DNA of 64,000 nt from Aureivirga sp. CE67 (GCF_015767245.1 NZ_JADOTV010000012.1:1-64000); one strand, 5' to 3'. Shown: positions 32,870 to 46,800, counted from the first letter of the stretch. A program made the numbers and translations. The notes: generated by a model not told the origin, from the letters alone.

Positions 32870-35800
32870 TTATTCCACATAAAACGAATATGCAATAACC
32901 GTTTGATTATAATTATTAACAACATCCAAATAATTCAACATAATCTGCGAATACGTTGTAAAACTCTGTAAAAACTCAAAAGCATCAATTTCTCCTTCTT
33001 TATATGCTGTTTGAATTTTTGATTTAAAACGTTCTGATTTCTCCACAATATTCGGATCAATCACATCCAATTCTTGTTTCATATACAATAATTGTTGCTT
33101 CAACTGATCCAATTGATTTTCTAAAGAATTTTTAGCAGCAGAAGTTTCTGTCTGAATCTGATTTCTTCGAATTTTTTGTTGTTTTACTTTCGCACTCTTC
33201 GACCAAAAATCTAAAGGAATATTCAAGCCAACAACATAACCATTATAAGCTCCAATAGATGTATTTTCACGATTTACAAAAGCAGCAACAAACTGCGGAC
33301 TATAAAGTGATTTTGTAGCTTTCACTTCTTTTTCAGCAACTGTATTTTGCGCTGCTAAAAGATTTTGAAATTCAGCATCCAAACTTTTGTTTACATCAGG
33401 AAAATCAAAACGTTGAAAACTATCTTGCATTTTTGGTTTTATTGAATAATCAATCACCAAAAGATTTTTAAGTTCAGTTTCTACTTTTCTTAATTCATTA
33501 TAAATATCCAAACGTTGCGCTTGATAATTCACCGATTGCAGTAAAGAAAGATCTCTTTCCAAACCTCCAATTTCTCCTTCATCAAAAAACGTATTTGAAA
33601 TGTTTTTCACTTTATTTACTACAGTAATTTGCGAATCGATCAATTCTAATTTCTTATATAAATTCGCCCAGTTTTGATATAAAGCACTCACATTTCTCTT
33701 GATTTCTTTCGTTTTTATCAAAAGATTTTTTTCTTCAAAAGAAAGTTGTGCTTTCGCCACTTTTCTATTTTGAATTTGTGTGATAATTGAACCAAAATTC
33801 TGACGAATCATAAGCTCATTCACATCAATATTTTCATCTACACCAACGCTTCGATATTCTACTTCTGTTGGTTCAAAACTAATTGCAGCAGTTTTGGAAG
33901 CACTTGCAATATTTACATTTGCAATAGCATTTTTGATTTCTACCGAATTTTTAATTGCCAAATCAATAGCTTCTTCCTTAGAAAATTCTTGAGAAACTTG
34001 CTGCGCATTCATAAAAGAAGTCGCTCCAACTAAAAATAAAATAGTCATTGCAGCTTTTCCTTTCGATTTTATTTTAAACATTTTCGATTCCATTAATTGA
34101 TATAAAGCAGGTAAAATTAAAAGTGTCAAAATAGTTGCTGTAATCAATCCTCCGATAACTACAGTTGCCAATGGTTTTTGAACTTCCGCTCCAGCAGATG
34201 TAGAAATTGCCATTGGTAAAAATCCTAGAGAAGCCACAGCAGCAGTTAAGATTACAGGACGTAAACGAACCAAAGCTCCTTCTTCTATAATTTGACGAAT
34301 TGTCCAATCTGGGTGCTCTTTTCTCAGAGAATTAAAATAACTAATTAATACAATTCCATTTAACACGGCAACACCAAAAAGTGCAATAAATCCAATTCCA
34401 GCAGAAATACTGAAAGGCATATCACGAAGATAAAGTGCAGCAACACCACCAATCGCAGAAAGCGGAACAGCAGTGAAAATCAATAAAGCATATTTTACTG
34501 AACCAAAAGTGATATAAAGCAAGAAAATAATCAGTAAAAGTGCTACAGGGACCGCAATTGATAATCTGTCTTTTGCTTTGTTTAAATTCTCAAATTGTCC
34601 ACCATATTTTAAATAATAACCAGGAGCTAAGTTTAATTTTTCATCCAAAACTTCTTGAATTTCTGTAACTAAACTTTCCACATCACGATTACGAACATTT
34701 ACACCAATTGTAACTCTTCGTTGTGCATTTTCTCTAGAAATCTGATTTGGTCCATCTTCATAAGAAACGGAAGCAACTTCACTAATTGGAATTGAAGCTC
34801 CTGTGCTTGATTTTAAAAATAATCTTTCTAAAACCACATCTTTTTTATTTTGCTCATCCAAACGAACTACTAAATCAAATTTTCTTTCATTCTCAAAAAT
34901 GGTACTTGCAGTTTCTCCAGCATAAGCCGCTTTGATAATCATATTTACATCCGCAATCGAAATTCCATATCGAGCTAATTTGTTTCTATCATATTTAATC
35001 AGAAGTTGCGGTAAACCTTTTGTTTGCTCTACAGATAAATCTCCAACTCCTTGGATTTTTCCAATTAATCCTGGGATTTCACTTGCTTTCTTTGCTAAAA
35101 CATCATTGTTTTCTCCAAAAAGTTTAATTGCAATATCTGCTTTCGAACCACTAATCAACTCATTAAAACGAAGTTGAATTGGTTGTGTCACTTCAATAGC
35201 TAAACCAACAATAGATTCTAATTCTTCCTTCATTAAATGTGCTAATTCTTCACGATCAGAAGCAGAAGTCCACTCACTTTTTGGTTTCATCACCAACATA
35301 ATATCGAAATTTTCAATTCCCATTGGATCTGTTGGAATTTCTGGAGCTCCAATTTTTGAAACAACATGCTTTACTTCTGGGAATTTACTTAGAATTAATT
35401 TTTCAATTTTATCCGTATATTTAATACTTTCAGAAAGCGAACTTCCAGGTTGAATACTTGCTTGAAGTGCCATATCACCTTCTTCTAATGTTGGAATAAA
35501 TTCTCCACCCATTCGATTAAAACCAATTACAGCAACAATAAAAATTCCAATTACAACAGCAACAGCTTTTTTACTGTGATTTAAAACAAATTTCAGTGCT
35601 GGGAAGTAGATTTTTTTACAAACATTAATGATTTTATCAGCTAAAGTTTCTTTGATTACAATATTCTTTTTCAAGAATAAAGCACTCATCATCGGAACAT
35701 AAGTTAAAGAAAGAATTAAAGCTCCAAGAATTGCAAAACTTACGGTTTGCGCCATTGGACCAAACATTTTTCCTTCGATTCCAACTAAGGCAAGAATTGG

Positions 35801-37177
35801 TAAATACACAATCAAAATGATAATTTCACCAAAAGCAGCCGATTTACGAATTTTTGAAGAAGAATTGAAAACCGTTTCATCCATTTCAGATTGTGTAAGT
35901 TTTCTGTTTTTTCCTAAATATAGTTTATGTAAAATAGCTTCTACCACAATAATAGAACCATCGACAACCAAACCAAAATCAATCGCTCCAAGAGACATTA
36001 GGTTTGCAGAAACTCCGAAAATATTCATCAAAGTAATTGCAAAAAGTAATGAAAGCGGAATTACAGAAGCAACAATAATTCCCGCACGAAGATTTCCTAA
36101 AAGAAGAACAAGAACGAAAATTACAATTAAACCTCCTTCAATTAAATTGGTAGAAACTGTAGAAATTGCTCTATCTACCAAAGAAGAACGATCCAAATAA
36201 GGATAAATATGAACTCCTTCTGGAAGAGATTTTTTTACAGTTTCGATTTTTTCTTTTACATTTTCAATCACTTTTGCAGAATTTTCACCTTTAAACATTA
36301 AAGTAATTCCACCAACAACTTCTCCTTTTCCGTCCATCGTCATAGCTCCAAAACGAGGCGCACTTCCAATCTGAACTTTCGCTACATCTTGAACTAAAAT
36401 TGGTTGTTCGTTTTTATTTGTGATTACAATTTTTTCAATATCTCGCATATTATCAACCAAACCTAAAGCTCGGATGTAATAAGCATTGTTTTGTTTTTCA
36501 ATATAACTTCCACCAGTATTTTGATTATTCTTTCCTAAAGCGTCAAAAACATCTGTGATTGTGATATCATAATTTCTTAGAGAACTCGGATTTACAGCAA
36601 CTTCATATTGCTTTAATTTTCCACCAAATGTAGAAATCTCAATGATTCCTTTGGTTCCAGCAAGCTGGCGTTTTACAATCCAATCTTGGTAAGTTCTTAA
36701 ATCTGTAAGCGAATATTTATCCGCATGTTCTTCATCAACAGTCAAAACATATTGATAAATTTCACCTAAACCAGTAGTAATTGGCATCATGGTAGGTTTT
36801 CCGAATTCACTCGGAATTTCTTCTTCCGCTTCTTTAATCTGTTCTGCAACAAATTGTCGCGCTTTCAGAATGTCTACATGATCTTTAAAAACAACCGTAA
36901 CAACAGACAAGCCATAACGAGAAATTGAACGAATTTCTTCCGTTTCTGGAATATTTGCCATCGCAATTTCCACAGGATATGTGATAAATTGCTCCACTTC
37001 TTGAGGTGCAAGGGAAGTAGAAGTTGTTACAATTTGAACCTGATTATTTGTGATGTCAGGAACAGCATCAATAGGAATTTGTTTGATAGAATAAATTCCG
37101 ACAGCAATTAGGGCAAAAGTAAGCAGCCCAATAATTAGCTTATTTTGTATAGAAAATTTGATGATTTTATTAAACAT
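32870..37177 (-). CDS. CzcA/CusA-type heavy-metal RND pump fused to TolC-like channel
   Basis: 1435 residues. Residues 1 to about 1040 are a complete heavy-metal-type RND proton antiporter: IPIDAVPDITNNQVQI near the start, the transmembrane motif AIDFGLVVDGSIIVVE for proton relay, and twelve hydrophobic helices. Residues about 1060-1435 are an outer-membrane efflux protein (TolC/CzcC-like), with long heptad helices and a repeat around EAIDLAIKNSVEIKNA. The joint (about 1040-1058, AAMTILFLVGATSFMNAQ) looks like a retained signal peptide. Such fusions are known in Bacteroidota. It exports divalent or monovalent heavy-metal cations; the metal cannot be told. It is the second gene of the operon. 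Confidence 0.92.
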   Translation of the reverse strand: MFNKIIKFSIQNKLIIGLLTFALIAVGIYSIKQIPIDAVPDITNNQVQIVTTSTSLAPQEVEQFITYPVEIAMANIPETEEIRSISRYGLSVVTVVFKDHVDILKARQFVAEQIKEAEEEIPSEFGKPTMMPITTGLGEIYQYVLTVDEEHADKYSLTDLRTYQDWIVKRQLAGTKGIIEISTFGGKLKQYEVAVNPSSLRNYDITITDVFDALGKNNQNTGGSYIEKQNNAYYIRALGLVDNMRDIEKIVITNKNEQPILVQDVAKVQIGSAPRFGAMTMDGKGEVVGGITLMFKGENSAKVIENVKEKIETVKKSLPEGVHIYPYLDRSSLVDRAISTVSTNLIEGGLIVIFVLVLLLGNLRAGIIVASVIPLSLLFAITLMNIFGVSANLMSLGAIDFGLVVDGSIIVVEAILHKLYLGKNRKLTQSEMDETVFNSSSKIRKSAAFGEIIILIVYLPILALVGIEGKMFGPMAQTVSFAILGALILSLTYVPMMSALFLKKNIVIKETLADKIINVCKKIYFPALKFVLNHSKKAVAVVIGIFIVAVIGFNRMGGEFIPTLEEGDMALQASIQPGSSLSESIKYTDKIEKLILSKFPEVKHVVSKIGAPEIPTDPMGIENFDIMLVMKPKSEWTSASDREELAHLMKEELESIVGLAIEVTQPIQLRFNELISGSKADIAIKLFGENNDVLAKKASEIPGLIGKIQGVGDLSVEQTKGLPQLLIKYDRNKLARYGISIADVNMIIKAAYAGETASTIFENERKFDLVVRLDEQNKKDVVLERLFLKSSTGASIPISEVASVSYEDGPNQISRENAQRRVTIGVNVRNRDVESLVTEIQEVLDEKLNLAPGYYLKYGGQFENLNKAKDRLSIAVPVALLLIIFLLYITFGSVKYALLIFTAVPLSAIGGVAALYLRDMPFSISAGIGFIALFGVAVLNGIVLISYFNSLRKEHPDWTIRQIIEEGALVRLRPVILTAAVASLGFLPMAISTSAGAEVQKPLATVVIGGLITATILTLLILPALYQLMESKMFKIKSKGKAAMTILFLVGATSFMNAQQVSQEFSKEEAIDLAIKNSVEIKNAIANVNIASASKTAAISFEPTEVEYRSVGVDENIDVNELMIRQNFGSIITQIQNRKVAKAQLSFEEKNLLIKTKEIKRNVSALYQNWANLYKKLELIDSQITVVNKVKNISNTFFDEGEIGGLERDLSLLQSVNYQAQRLDIYNELRKVETELKNLLVIDYSIKPKMQDSFQRFDFPDVNKSLDAEFQNLLAAQNTVAEKEVKATKSLYSPQFVAAFVNRENTSIGAYNGYVVGLNIPLDFWSKSAKVKQQKIRRNQIQTETSAAKNSLENQLDQLKQQLLYMKQELDVIDPNIVEKSERFKSKIQTAYKEGEIDAFEFLQSFTTYSQIMLNYLDVVNNYNQTVIAYSFYVE

Positions 37178-37264
37178 ATCAAATTTATTAAGTTAATAAA
37201 CAACGTGTTGATTCCTTTTTCATTATTTCGAAAAAAGACATATGTATCCCTGGGTTTAATTAAC

Positions 37265-37582
37265 TTAAGCTATTGGAGGCTGGTCTATTTCTGTAGTGAA
37301 AATAAAAACTTGTGAAGTGAGTTCTGGAAAATTATTTGAAATAGAAATAATTGGATTGATAAAATCCGCAATCTCCATATTCTGATATGAAACTACAATT
37401 CCACAACATTCGCAAACACAAATTGGAGAACAATTATCTCCATCATGATTATCATGTTGGTGTTTTTTTTCTACGTGGGTAATTTCATTTTGTGAAGTAT
37501 GAATATCAGCACTGTCTTGACATTCATAAGTTGTCAAGGCAAACATATATAAACTTAATATGATAGCTAATACTTTATTCAT
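37265..37582 (-). CDS. DUF6660-like small Cys/His-rich exported protein
   Basis: 105 residues. A signal peptide (VLAIILSLYMFALTTYECQDS) precedes a His-rich stretch (VEKKHQHDNHDGDN) and a cysteine cluster CSPICVCECCG near 51-61. This is the pattern of DUF6660 proteins that accompany czc-type pumps in flavobacteria. It is the first gene of the efflux operon, 87 bp before the pump gene, and probably binds metal in the periplasm; that role is inferred from composition and context. Confidence 0.78.
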   Translation of the reverse strand: MNKVLAIILSLYMFALTTYECQDSADIHTSQNEITHVEKKHQHDNHDGDNCSPICVCECCGIVVSYQNMEIADFINPIISISNNFPELTSQVFIFTTEIDQPPIA

Positions 37583-37604
37583 AAAGAGGAATAATTTCCG
37601 TCTG

Positions 37605-37612
37605 CAAAGTTA
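37605..37612 (-). promoter_or_regulatory. Bacteroidota -7 promoter element of efflux operon
   Basis: The minus strand reads TAACTTTG, an exact TAnnTTTG, 23 bases before the start at 37582. Confidence 0.58.
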
Positions 37613-37807
37613 GGGAAATATTTTGAGAATGTAGACGGTCTTTATTTTTTAAAGTAGAAAAGAGAATTAGGTTTAAATTTTTGTTTGAATTTAATGTAAT
37701 AAGAAGTAAATATTAGCTTGAAAAAGTAAAGATGTTAAAAATATGAATTTAAACTTAGGTTTAAAGTTAAAAAATAAATATTTTCGCAAAAAAATATTGT
37801 AAAACCA

Positions 37808-40800
37808 ATGAAAGTTTGTTTTTTGAAAAGTATATTGATAAGTATACTTATGTTGCCATTATTGGCTTTCCCAAATTCTAGTTATGAGAATGATTGGAAA
37901 ATTACTTCAAATGTTGAAGATTTAGATTCAGAAAAAAATGACCAAAATATTACATGTGAAAATTATTACACAGAGAATGAAAACACTATTAGTTCTGGTA
38001 CTGAATTTGATGTTAATTATGAACATCAAAGATGTTTTTGGTTTATAGAGCCTGAGGAAGAAATTGAAAGATATAAATTAGAATTTGAAAATTTAAATAT
38101 CAATGGAGTTTTATATGTTTATGATTTAGAAACAGACGAGGAATTGATTGTTTTTAATAGAAGTTCAATTCCACAGACATTCTACACACCTTTGGGAGTT
38201 ACTAAATTAAAAATAAGATATTATAATAGTTTTAATTCTAGTGATGAAGTAAATCCAGGATGGAAATTAAATTACAAAGGTTATAAAGTTGGAGAATGCC
38301 CAAATATTTTTGAATATAATAATTTTCAAGATGAAATACAGTTGACAGGTTTAGAGTCAGGATATTTGCCAAATCAAGAATGTGGATTTCTGATAAATTT
38401 AGATGATAATTTTTCAAGAATTCAAATTTTATTTGGAGATTTTTCTTTAGGTGAAGGTGATAGTTTAAAACTGTATAATGGAATTGATGATAGTGCACCA
38501 TTATTACAAACATATACTGGGGCAGAAATACCTGAAAATTATATTACAGAACATGGAGTTAATCAAGTTTATTTAAAATTTACTTCTGATGATAATATAG
38601 AATCTACAGGTTGGAAATTAAAATATTTCGGATTACATGAAGATCAGACTTGTCTGGGAGAAGTTGTGCTAACGGAACCTTCAGGGATTTTTACTGATGG
38701 AACAACTGGAAATGAGTTGTATTCTTTGTACAAAAATTGTGGTTGGCTTATTTCAGTAGAAAATGCAGAAAGATTAAAATTAAATTTAAAGAATTATAAT
38801 ATATCGGGAGCATCATTAAATATTTATGCAGGTCCAGATAATTCATATCCTGAACTTGAATTTTACAATAATCAAATAATAACAGAAGAAGGTGTAAATG
38901 AGGTTTTTGTTGAGTTTGTTAGAAATTTTTTAGAAGAAACCTCATATCCAGTTCATGGTTTAGGTTGGGAGATAGAATATGAATCTATTCAAAATAATTG
39001 TTTTGAATTTTTACAATTACAAACAAACAATGAACCTGTAAGTATTGATGATGGGAGTGATGAAAATCTTTATCAAAATAATTTACATTGTAGTTGGTTA
39101 CTGACAAATGGTGCTCCAGAAGTAACAGAGACAATGTTATTAGTCGAAAATTTAGATTTAGGCGATGGTGATTTTGTGAAGATTTATAGTGGGAATTCTA
39201 CGAATGGAGTTTTATTAGAGACTTTAGAAGGAGCTATAAACAACCAAATTATTTCGAATTTAACAAATGAAACTTCCTTTTATATGGAATTTAAGACTGA
39301 TGCATCTAATGTTGGTGAAGGTTGGGAAATAACTTATCACTCTAAGGCTTCAGATACGGATTGCTTTATAGAGAATTTATTTTCAGAAAACTCGGGAGAA
39401 TTCATTAAAGAATATAATAAAGAATGGAATTGTGAGTGGATCATTAAACCTGAAACTACTGAAAGAATATATTTAGAATTTTCAGATTTACAGATTGGTT
39501 CTGGAGAATTAGAAATTTATGAAGTAACAGAAGATGGAACAGAATCTTTATTAAAAATAGTAAATAATGATTCTTATTTTATTGAAACAGTAACTACAAA
39601 TAACGAAAATAATTATTTGATAATTAAGTCTAATTCTTTAAATAGTTATTCAAAATACTCAAAATGGAAATTCACATATAAATTATTTGAAGAAGAAGAA
39701 GCTTGTCTTTATAATGAAATAATTAATGCTGAAAATGGAACATTAAGTGATGGAAGTGAAGCTTCTTTATATGAGAATAATTTAAATTGTAAATGGATTA
39801 TTAAAAACGAGGATGCTTATAGGTTTACTTTGAATTTTACAGAATTTGATTTAAAACCAAATGATTTTGTAAAGATTTATGCAGGAACAACTGATGAAGA
39901 TCCTTTAATTGCTAGTTATACAGGTTCTTCAATTCCAGAAGAAATTACTACAAATATTGGGCAAAATATAGTTGCGATATATTTTATAACTGATGCTTCA
40001 AATGCTGGTAATGGATGGACTTTAAATTTTGATTCTATTACCGATTATTGCTCTAATATAACAGTTATTACAGAAAACAGTGGAATTATTGAAGATGGAA
40101 GTTTTATTTATCCATATGATTCAGCAAATTGTTCTTGGTTGATTTCGCCAGATCCAGAAGCTAAACAAATTCAATTAATTTTTTCACAAAATGAAATTCT
40201 TGATGTAAACTCGTTGAAAATATACGATGGAGCTGATGAGTTTGCGCCATTATTAGAAGGGATTTTTGATGAAAATCACCCGAAAGGAATTTTTACAACA
40301 ACTTATGGGGTAAATGAAATGTACATAAAATTTGAAGGATCTTCATCTACCCATGATGGTTGGAAAGGTACCTTTAATACTTATTTTGAAGGAGAGTGTA
40401 ATGAAGGATTTATTCAAAGAAATAATTTTGGAGTAATTTCAGATGGAAGTTTTGATGGAAATTATTCTAATAATTACTCATGTTCATGGGTTATTATTCC
40501 AGAAGGTAGTAGTAATTATATAAGTTTTGATTTTGAAGAATTTGATTTAGGTTATGGAGATGTTTTAAGTTTTTATAAAGGAACAAGTGCAGAAGGAGAA
40601 TTAATAGAATCTTATTCTCAAGAAAATATTCCAAGTAATTTTATTTTAGAAGAAAGTAAAGTTTTTGTGAAATTTGAAACAGATTTAGTTGAAACTGCTA
40701 GTGGATGGACTTTTAAATATAAAGCTTTTGAAGAATTTGCAAATTGCTTTGGTCTTACGACTTTGACAGATGAAAAAGATTCCATATTAATAGATAATTT

Positions 40801-43800
40801 TATTGCAAATAATGAATGTTCTTGGCTTATTTCCCCAGAAACAACAAGCCAAATACGATTAAGTTTTAAACAATTAAAACTATTTGATGATGAGACTTTA
40901 ACTATTTATGATGGATCGGATGATAATGCTCCTGTATTATTAACTTTAGATGCAAGTTCAGATTATCCTGAGAATATCTATAGTTCTGTCGGAATTAGTC
41001 AAGTATTTGTGAAATTTACCACCTACGAAATTACTTCAGATCAAGGATGGTGGGAATTATATTACAATTTATTTGATTCTAATGCAGATTGTTTTGAAAA
41101 AGATTTAATATATAAAGAAAACGGAAGTACAGGAACTATTGGAGATGGGAGTGAAGATGAAGATTATGATACAAATAGTTATTGTCAATGGTTGATTCAA
41201 AATATTGATAATGGAAATGTTGTTTTAGAATTTACAGAATTTGATTTAGGAGAAGGTGATTTTCTAAGAGTTTATGATGCTGCAAATAGCAATGATTCGG
41301 ATGAATTAATTGGAGAGTTTGAAGGTGATACAATTCCTGATATTATAGAAAGCACAGGAAACGCATTATATGTCGTATTTGTTTCAGGAGATGAAGATGT
41401 GAGTTCAGGCTGGAAAGCTACTTATAAAACATGGAATTATTTTTGTATAGATTCCGAAATTTTGACTGAAGAAACAGGATTATTACATGGTAAAAGTGAA
41501 ATAATTCAAGATTATACTTACGGAGATTTTACTTGTTCTTGGTTGATAAATCCAGATAGTGATGGAAAAATTTATTTTGATGTAGATAATATTAATTTAG
41601 ATCATGCCGAATTATTGTTCTACGATGGAGAAGATGAAATAGCTCCTTTGCTAAAAAAATATGATGAATTTAATCTTGAATCAGGAGCTTTTGTTTCAGA
41701 GAATACAGATAAAGTTTTTGTGAAATTTGTTGTAGATGATGAAGATTTTATAGCAGATTTTGATATTAATTATGAATTAGTAGAAGAAAACCAAACGTGC
41801 TTCAATGATATTATAGAGCTAAATGAAAATGGATTTTTAAAAGACGGATCTAAAGATGAAAATTATCAAAATGATTTAAATTGTTCTTGGATTTTAGATT
41901 TATCTGGAAATGATTCTTACAAAATCAAACTTACTTTTACAGAATTTGATTTAGGAGCTGGAGATTCAGTTAAAATTTATGAAGGAACAGATAATACAGG
42001 AACATTAATTAATGAATTTACTGGGACAGAAATTCCTGAAGCTTTTATAACAAATTCAGGAGTGAATAAAGTTTATATTGAATTTGAAACGGATGCTTCT
42101 GATACAGGAGATGGTTGGGTATTAAATTATTCAAAGTATTCAAGTTCATTTGAATGTATTGGGGTAACAACTTTTACAGAAGATTTTGGTAATATTGGAA
42201 CATCCGAATATTCCTCTTTTTATGGTCTTCAGTTATATACATGTGGGTGGTTGATAAAACCAGAAAATGAAGGAGATAGAGTTCGAGTTTATCCTAAAGA
42301 AATTAAACTTCCTGAAAACCCAAGTATTATCAATATTTATGATGGACCAGATAATTCTTATCCTTTATTAAAAAAATATGAAAATACGACTCAAAATCAA
42401 GATTATTTTGAATCATCATCAGGAAATACAGAAGTTTATATTGAGTTTATTTCTAAAAAAATAGGATATAATACAAATTTTGAAATAAGTTATTATCTAA
42501 TTCAAGAAGAAGAATGTACTGAGAACCCAGTAAGTTACGCCAATTATGGAGTGCTAAGAGATGGTTCTGGAGATGAAAATTACGAGAATAATTTTAGTTG
42601 TTCATGGGTGATTTCAGTAATGGATATAAATCAATTAAGGTTTCAATTTTCAAAATTTGATGTAGCATCTGGTGATGAAATAAGAATTTATGAAGGAACT
42701 ACAAATACTTCTCCTTTAATTGCAACTTTGACAGGAAATGAAATACCTGAAGCTTTAGTTACTTCGTCAGGAATTTCAGATGTTTTAATTGAATTTGAAA
42801 CAGATGATTTTGAAAATGCTCAAGGTTGGGAACTATATTATAATGAATTTAATGAAGAAGATGTTTGTGGAGGACTAGTTAATTTAACAGAAGAGTCAGG
42901 GGAGATTTTAATTGATAATGAAAATTATAATAATATAAAATGTGGTTGGTTAATTGCACCGCCAAATGCAGAACAAATAAGAATTATACCAAAAGAATTA
43001 GATTTTCCATCAAATTCTGAAAATTATCAAGTAGAATTTTTTGATGGACCTGACGATTCTTATCCTTTATTAGGCGTTTATAATAAAGCCAATCAATATC
43101 AGGAAGTAAATTTTGAAACTACTTATGGAGTAGGAGAAATGTTTGTAAAGTATAGTCAAAAATTAGGAGTGAAATGGCATATTGAATATCATGCAATTTA
43201 CCAATTATCATATTGTCAAAATATGCTTGTGTTTACAGACGAGAGTGATACGTTTAGTGATGGAAGCTCTTCAGAAACATATCATCCAAATAATAGCTGT
43301 ACTTGGTTAATTAATCCAGGAGATGCTTTTGAAAGAATCCAATTAAATTTAAAAAATTCTTCAGATTTTGAAACTGGTTTTTCTATTGCAGAAGGAGATC
43401 ATTTATACATTTATGATGGAGAGGATGAATCAGCACCTTTATTACAAGATTTAACAAATCTAGAAGCATTTGATCAAACGTTTACATCTTCAGAAGGAGT
43501 GAATACAATGTTTCTAAAATTTGTTACAAATGATTCCGGCACAGGATCAGGATGGGAAGCAGATTACACAGCTCAAAAACTAAATCAAGATTGTTTAGGA
43601 ACAGTTGTTACAGAAGAAAATGAAGGGAGTATTTTTTATAATCTTGCTCAAGAAAACGATTTAGCAGAAGATTTTACATGTGAATGGATTATTGATGTTC
43701 CAGAAGCTGATAGAATTAAAATTAATTTAAATAATAAATATTTACCAAATAGTTACCTTAAAATTTATAGTGGTGAAAATGCTATATTTAATAATCAAAT

Positions 43801-46800
43801 TAAAACATTTTATAATAATACAGAAGAAAATGTTTTGATGACAGATTATGGTATAAATAAAATATTAATTGTTTATGATAACAATAATCCAAGTTCATAT
43901 TGGGATTTAGAGTATCATGCTATTTCTGAGGAAGAAGATTCTTGTATAGGAAATCAAGTGTTTACCGCTGATTCAGGTGTTTTTTCTGATACTTTTGGTA
44001 CAAATCATTTGAATCAAGATTACGCACCTAATAGAAATTGTACATGGTTAATTAAACCAGAAAAAAATTACACAAAACTTTGGTTTGATCGTTTTGAAGT
44101 GGAAGAAGGAGATTTTGTAAATATTTATGATGGTTCAGATGCAAATGCACCTTTGTTGGCTTCTTATACAGGAAATGATAATTTAAATGAAATTATAAGT
44201 TCAAATGCTGAAGGAAATATATTTGTGGAATTTATTACAGATAATGAAAATGAAGCAGAAGGTTGGAAAATAAGCTATGAGAGTACGAATGAGCCAGAAA
44301 ATTGTTTCGGTCAATCTGTTTATTATGAGGATTCTGGTGTTATAAATGGTCATTTTTCTGAGCAAAGTTGTATGATTTATATCGCCCCTGAGAATGCAGA
44401 CAGAATAGAGTTGAAAATTACTTTTTCAAATGCAAATTATGCAAGAGGATATATATATTATGAAGATTTTTATCCTTTTCTTTCACCGTATAAAGAAATT
44501 CTATCTGATGATGGTCTAACACATTATTATATTACACCAAATAATTATGCTTTAATAGATTTTAGATCTTATTATGATTTTGATTGGGAGATTGAATATG
44601 GATCTTTGCAAAATGGAGAAACATGTTTAGGGTTTAAGGAGATAAATGAATTTAATGGAATTTTAGAAGATTCGCAAGAGGATCAATATGGTAATAATAA
44701 TGATTGTAGTTGGTTAATTTCTTATGAAGATGGTTATGTTTCTTTGGATTTTTCCGAATTTTCTTTAGATGAAGATGACTATTTATATGTTTATGATGGT
44801 GAAGATGAATTAGCTACGCTTTTAGGAGCTTTTACAGGTAATGAAATACCTTCAGAAATTATCTCTAGTTCATCTAAAGTCTTTATAAACTTCAAAACAA
44901 ATGAATCTGGTACAAGTACAGGTTGGAAACTTAAATACTTAAAAGTATCTGAAGAAGGATGTACAGAAACCCAGATTTTAACAGATCTTGAAGGTGATAT
45001 TTTAGCAGATTATAATACTATTACTCCAGATGTTCCTGGGAAATGTGAATGGCTTCTAGATCTACCAGGGCAAGAAATGATTTCTTTTAATATTAAACAA
45101 TGGAATTTAAGTTATATTAATAATGCAAAATTTTATATTTATGATGGAGAAAATGAATTTGGAAATCTTTTAGCTATTTTGGATGATAATAGTTCATCTT
45201 CTAGTATAAACAGTGCGGTCTTTAATTTCACTTCTGAAAAAATATTTATTGTTTATAAATCACCAAAAGGTGAAGGAGATGATAGTGTTGGTGCGACTTT
45301 ATCTTATGAAGCATATGAGAATAGTTTTTCCATTTGTAATTCATATAATTTTTATACTGAAGCTTCTCATGAAATTTCAAAATATTCAGATATAGACCAA
45401 TATGATCATAATTTAAATTGTGACTTTATTATTTCTGTGAATGATGCAGAAGCTATTCAAATTGTTTTTGAAAAATTCAATCTAGCATCAGACGATAGTT
45501 TAACTATTTATGATGGACTATCTGATTCTAGCCCAACTTTAGGAAGCTTTACAGGAGCAACATTACCAGAAATGATTATGTCTACTTCAAATGAGGTATT
45601 AGTTAAGTTTGTTACAAATGAAGAGAATTCATCTTTTGGTTGGAAGTTAGAATATCATGCTATTTTAAATGAAAATTATTGTGATGGAGTAGTTGAAATA
45701 TCAGATTCTTCAGGGATAATTACTGATGGTAGTGGAGATGAAAATTATCTTCCAAATTCAGATTGTGGATGGTTAATTACCTCTCTAAATGCTGTTCAAG
45801 TTTCTTTTCGAATGACAGATTTAGATTTAAATCTTGCTTATATAAGAGATTATGTTGCTATTTACGATGGTCCAAATGATACATATCCACTAATAAAAAT
45901 TTGGAAAGGAAGTAATTATAACCAAGATATTGTGTTTAAAACATCTATGGGGAATGGTCAAATGTTTGTTAAATTTTTCTCAAGTGAATCTGATCAAGAC
46001 CCTGGTTTTGAAGCAGAATATGAAATATTAGAAGCAGAATCAGATTGTCAATTTCAATTTTTAGAATTTGAAGAAATTGGAACTTTAGAAGATAGTTCAG
46101 GTTCAGTAAACTATACATCAAATACTAATTGTAGTTGGGTTATTTCAGGTGAAGAAGATGAAGAATATTCTATTTATTTTACAAAACTTGATATTGGAGA
46201 AGGAGATACTCTAAAAATTTATGATGGAGTGAATGAAGAAGGAGAATTATTAGAAGAATATACTTCCTCATCTGAATTACCTGTTTTAATAGAAAATTTA
46301 AATACAATTTTTATTGAATGGGCAACAGATGATGCTATTGAAGCAAATGGTTGGGAGTTTGAAGTTAATAAAAATTTATGTGACATGTCAGAAATATTTA
46401 CCTCAGGTTCAGGTTATATTAAACATGCTTTTGAAGATAATAATTATTATAATAATGAATATTGTTCGTGGTTAATTGCTCCAACAAATGCAAATTATGT
46501 TGTTATAGATTTTAAAGGAATGGATGTTGCTCCATTTGATTATTTAAAAGTTTACGATGGACCAAACTCAGATTCACCATTAATTGGAGTTTATAATGGA
46601 AATGAAATCCCTGAGCAAATTACGAGTTCTTCAAATGAAGTATTTATTCAATTTCAAACAAATTATTCAGTTACAGGTTTAGGTTGGTATATTTATTATA
46701 CTTCAGGAAATGATTATTGTGATGCAATGGAGGTGTTAACTGATGATTCAGGAGAAATTACAGATGGTAGTGGAGATGAACAATATTTGAATGATATTTA

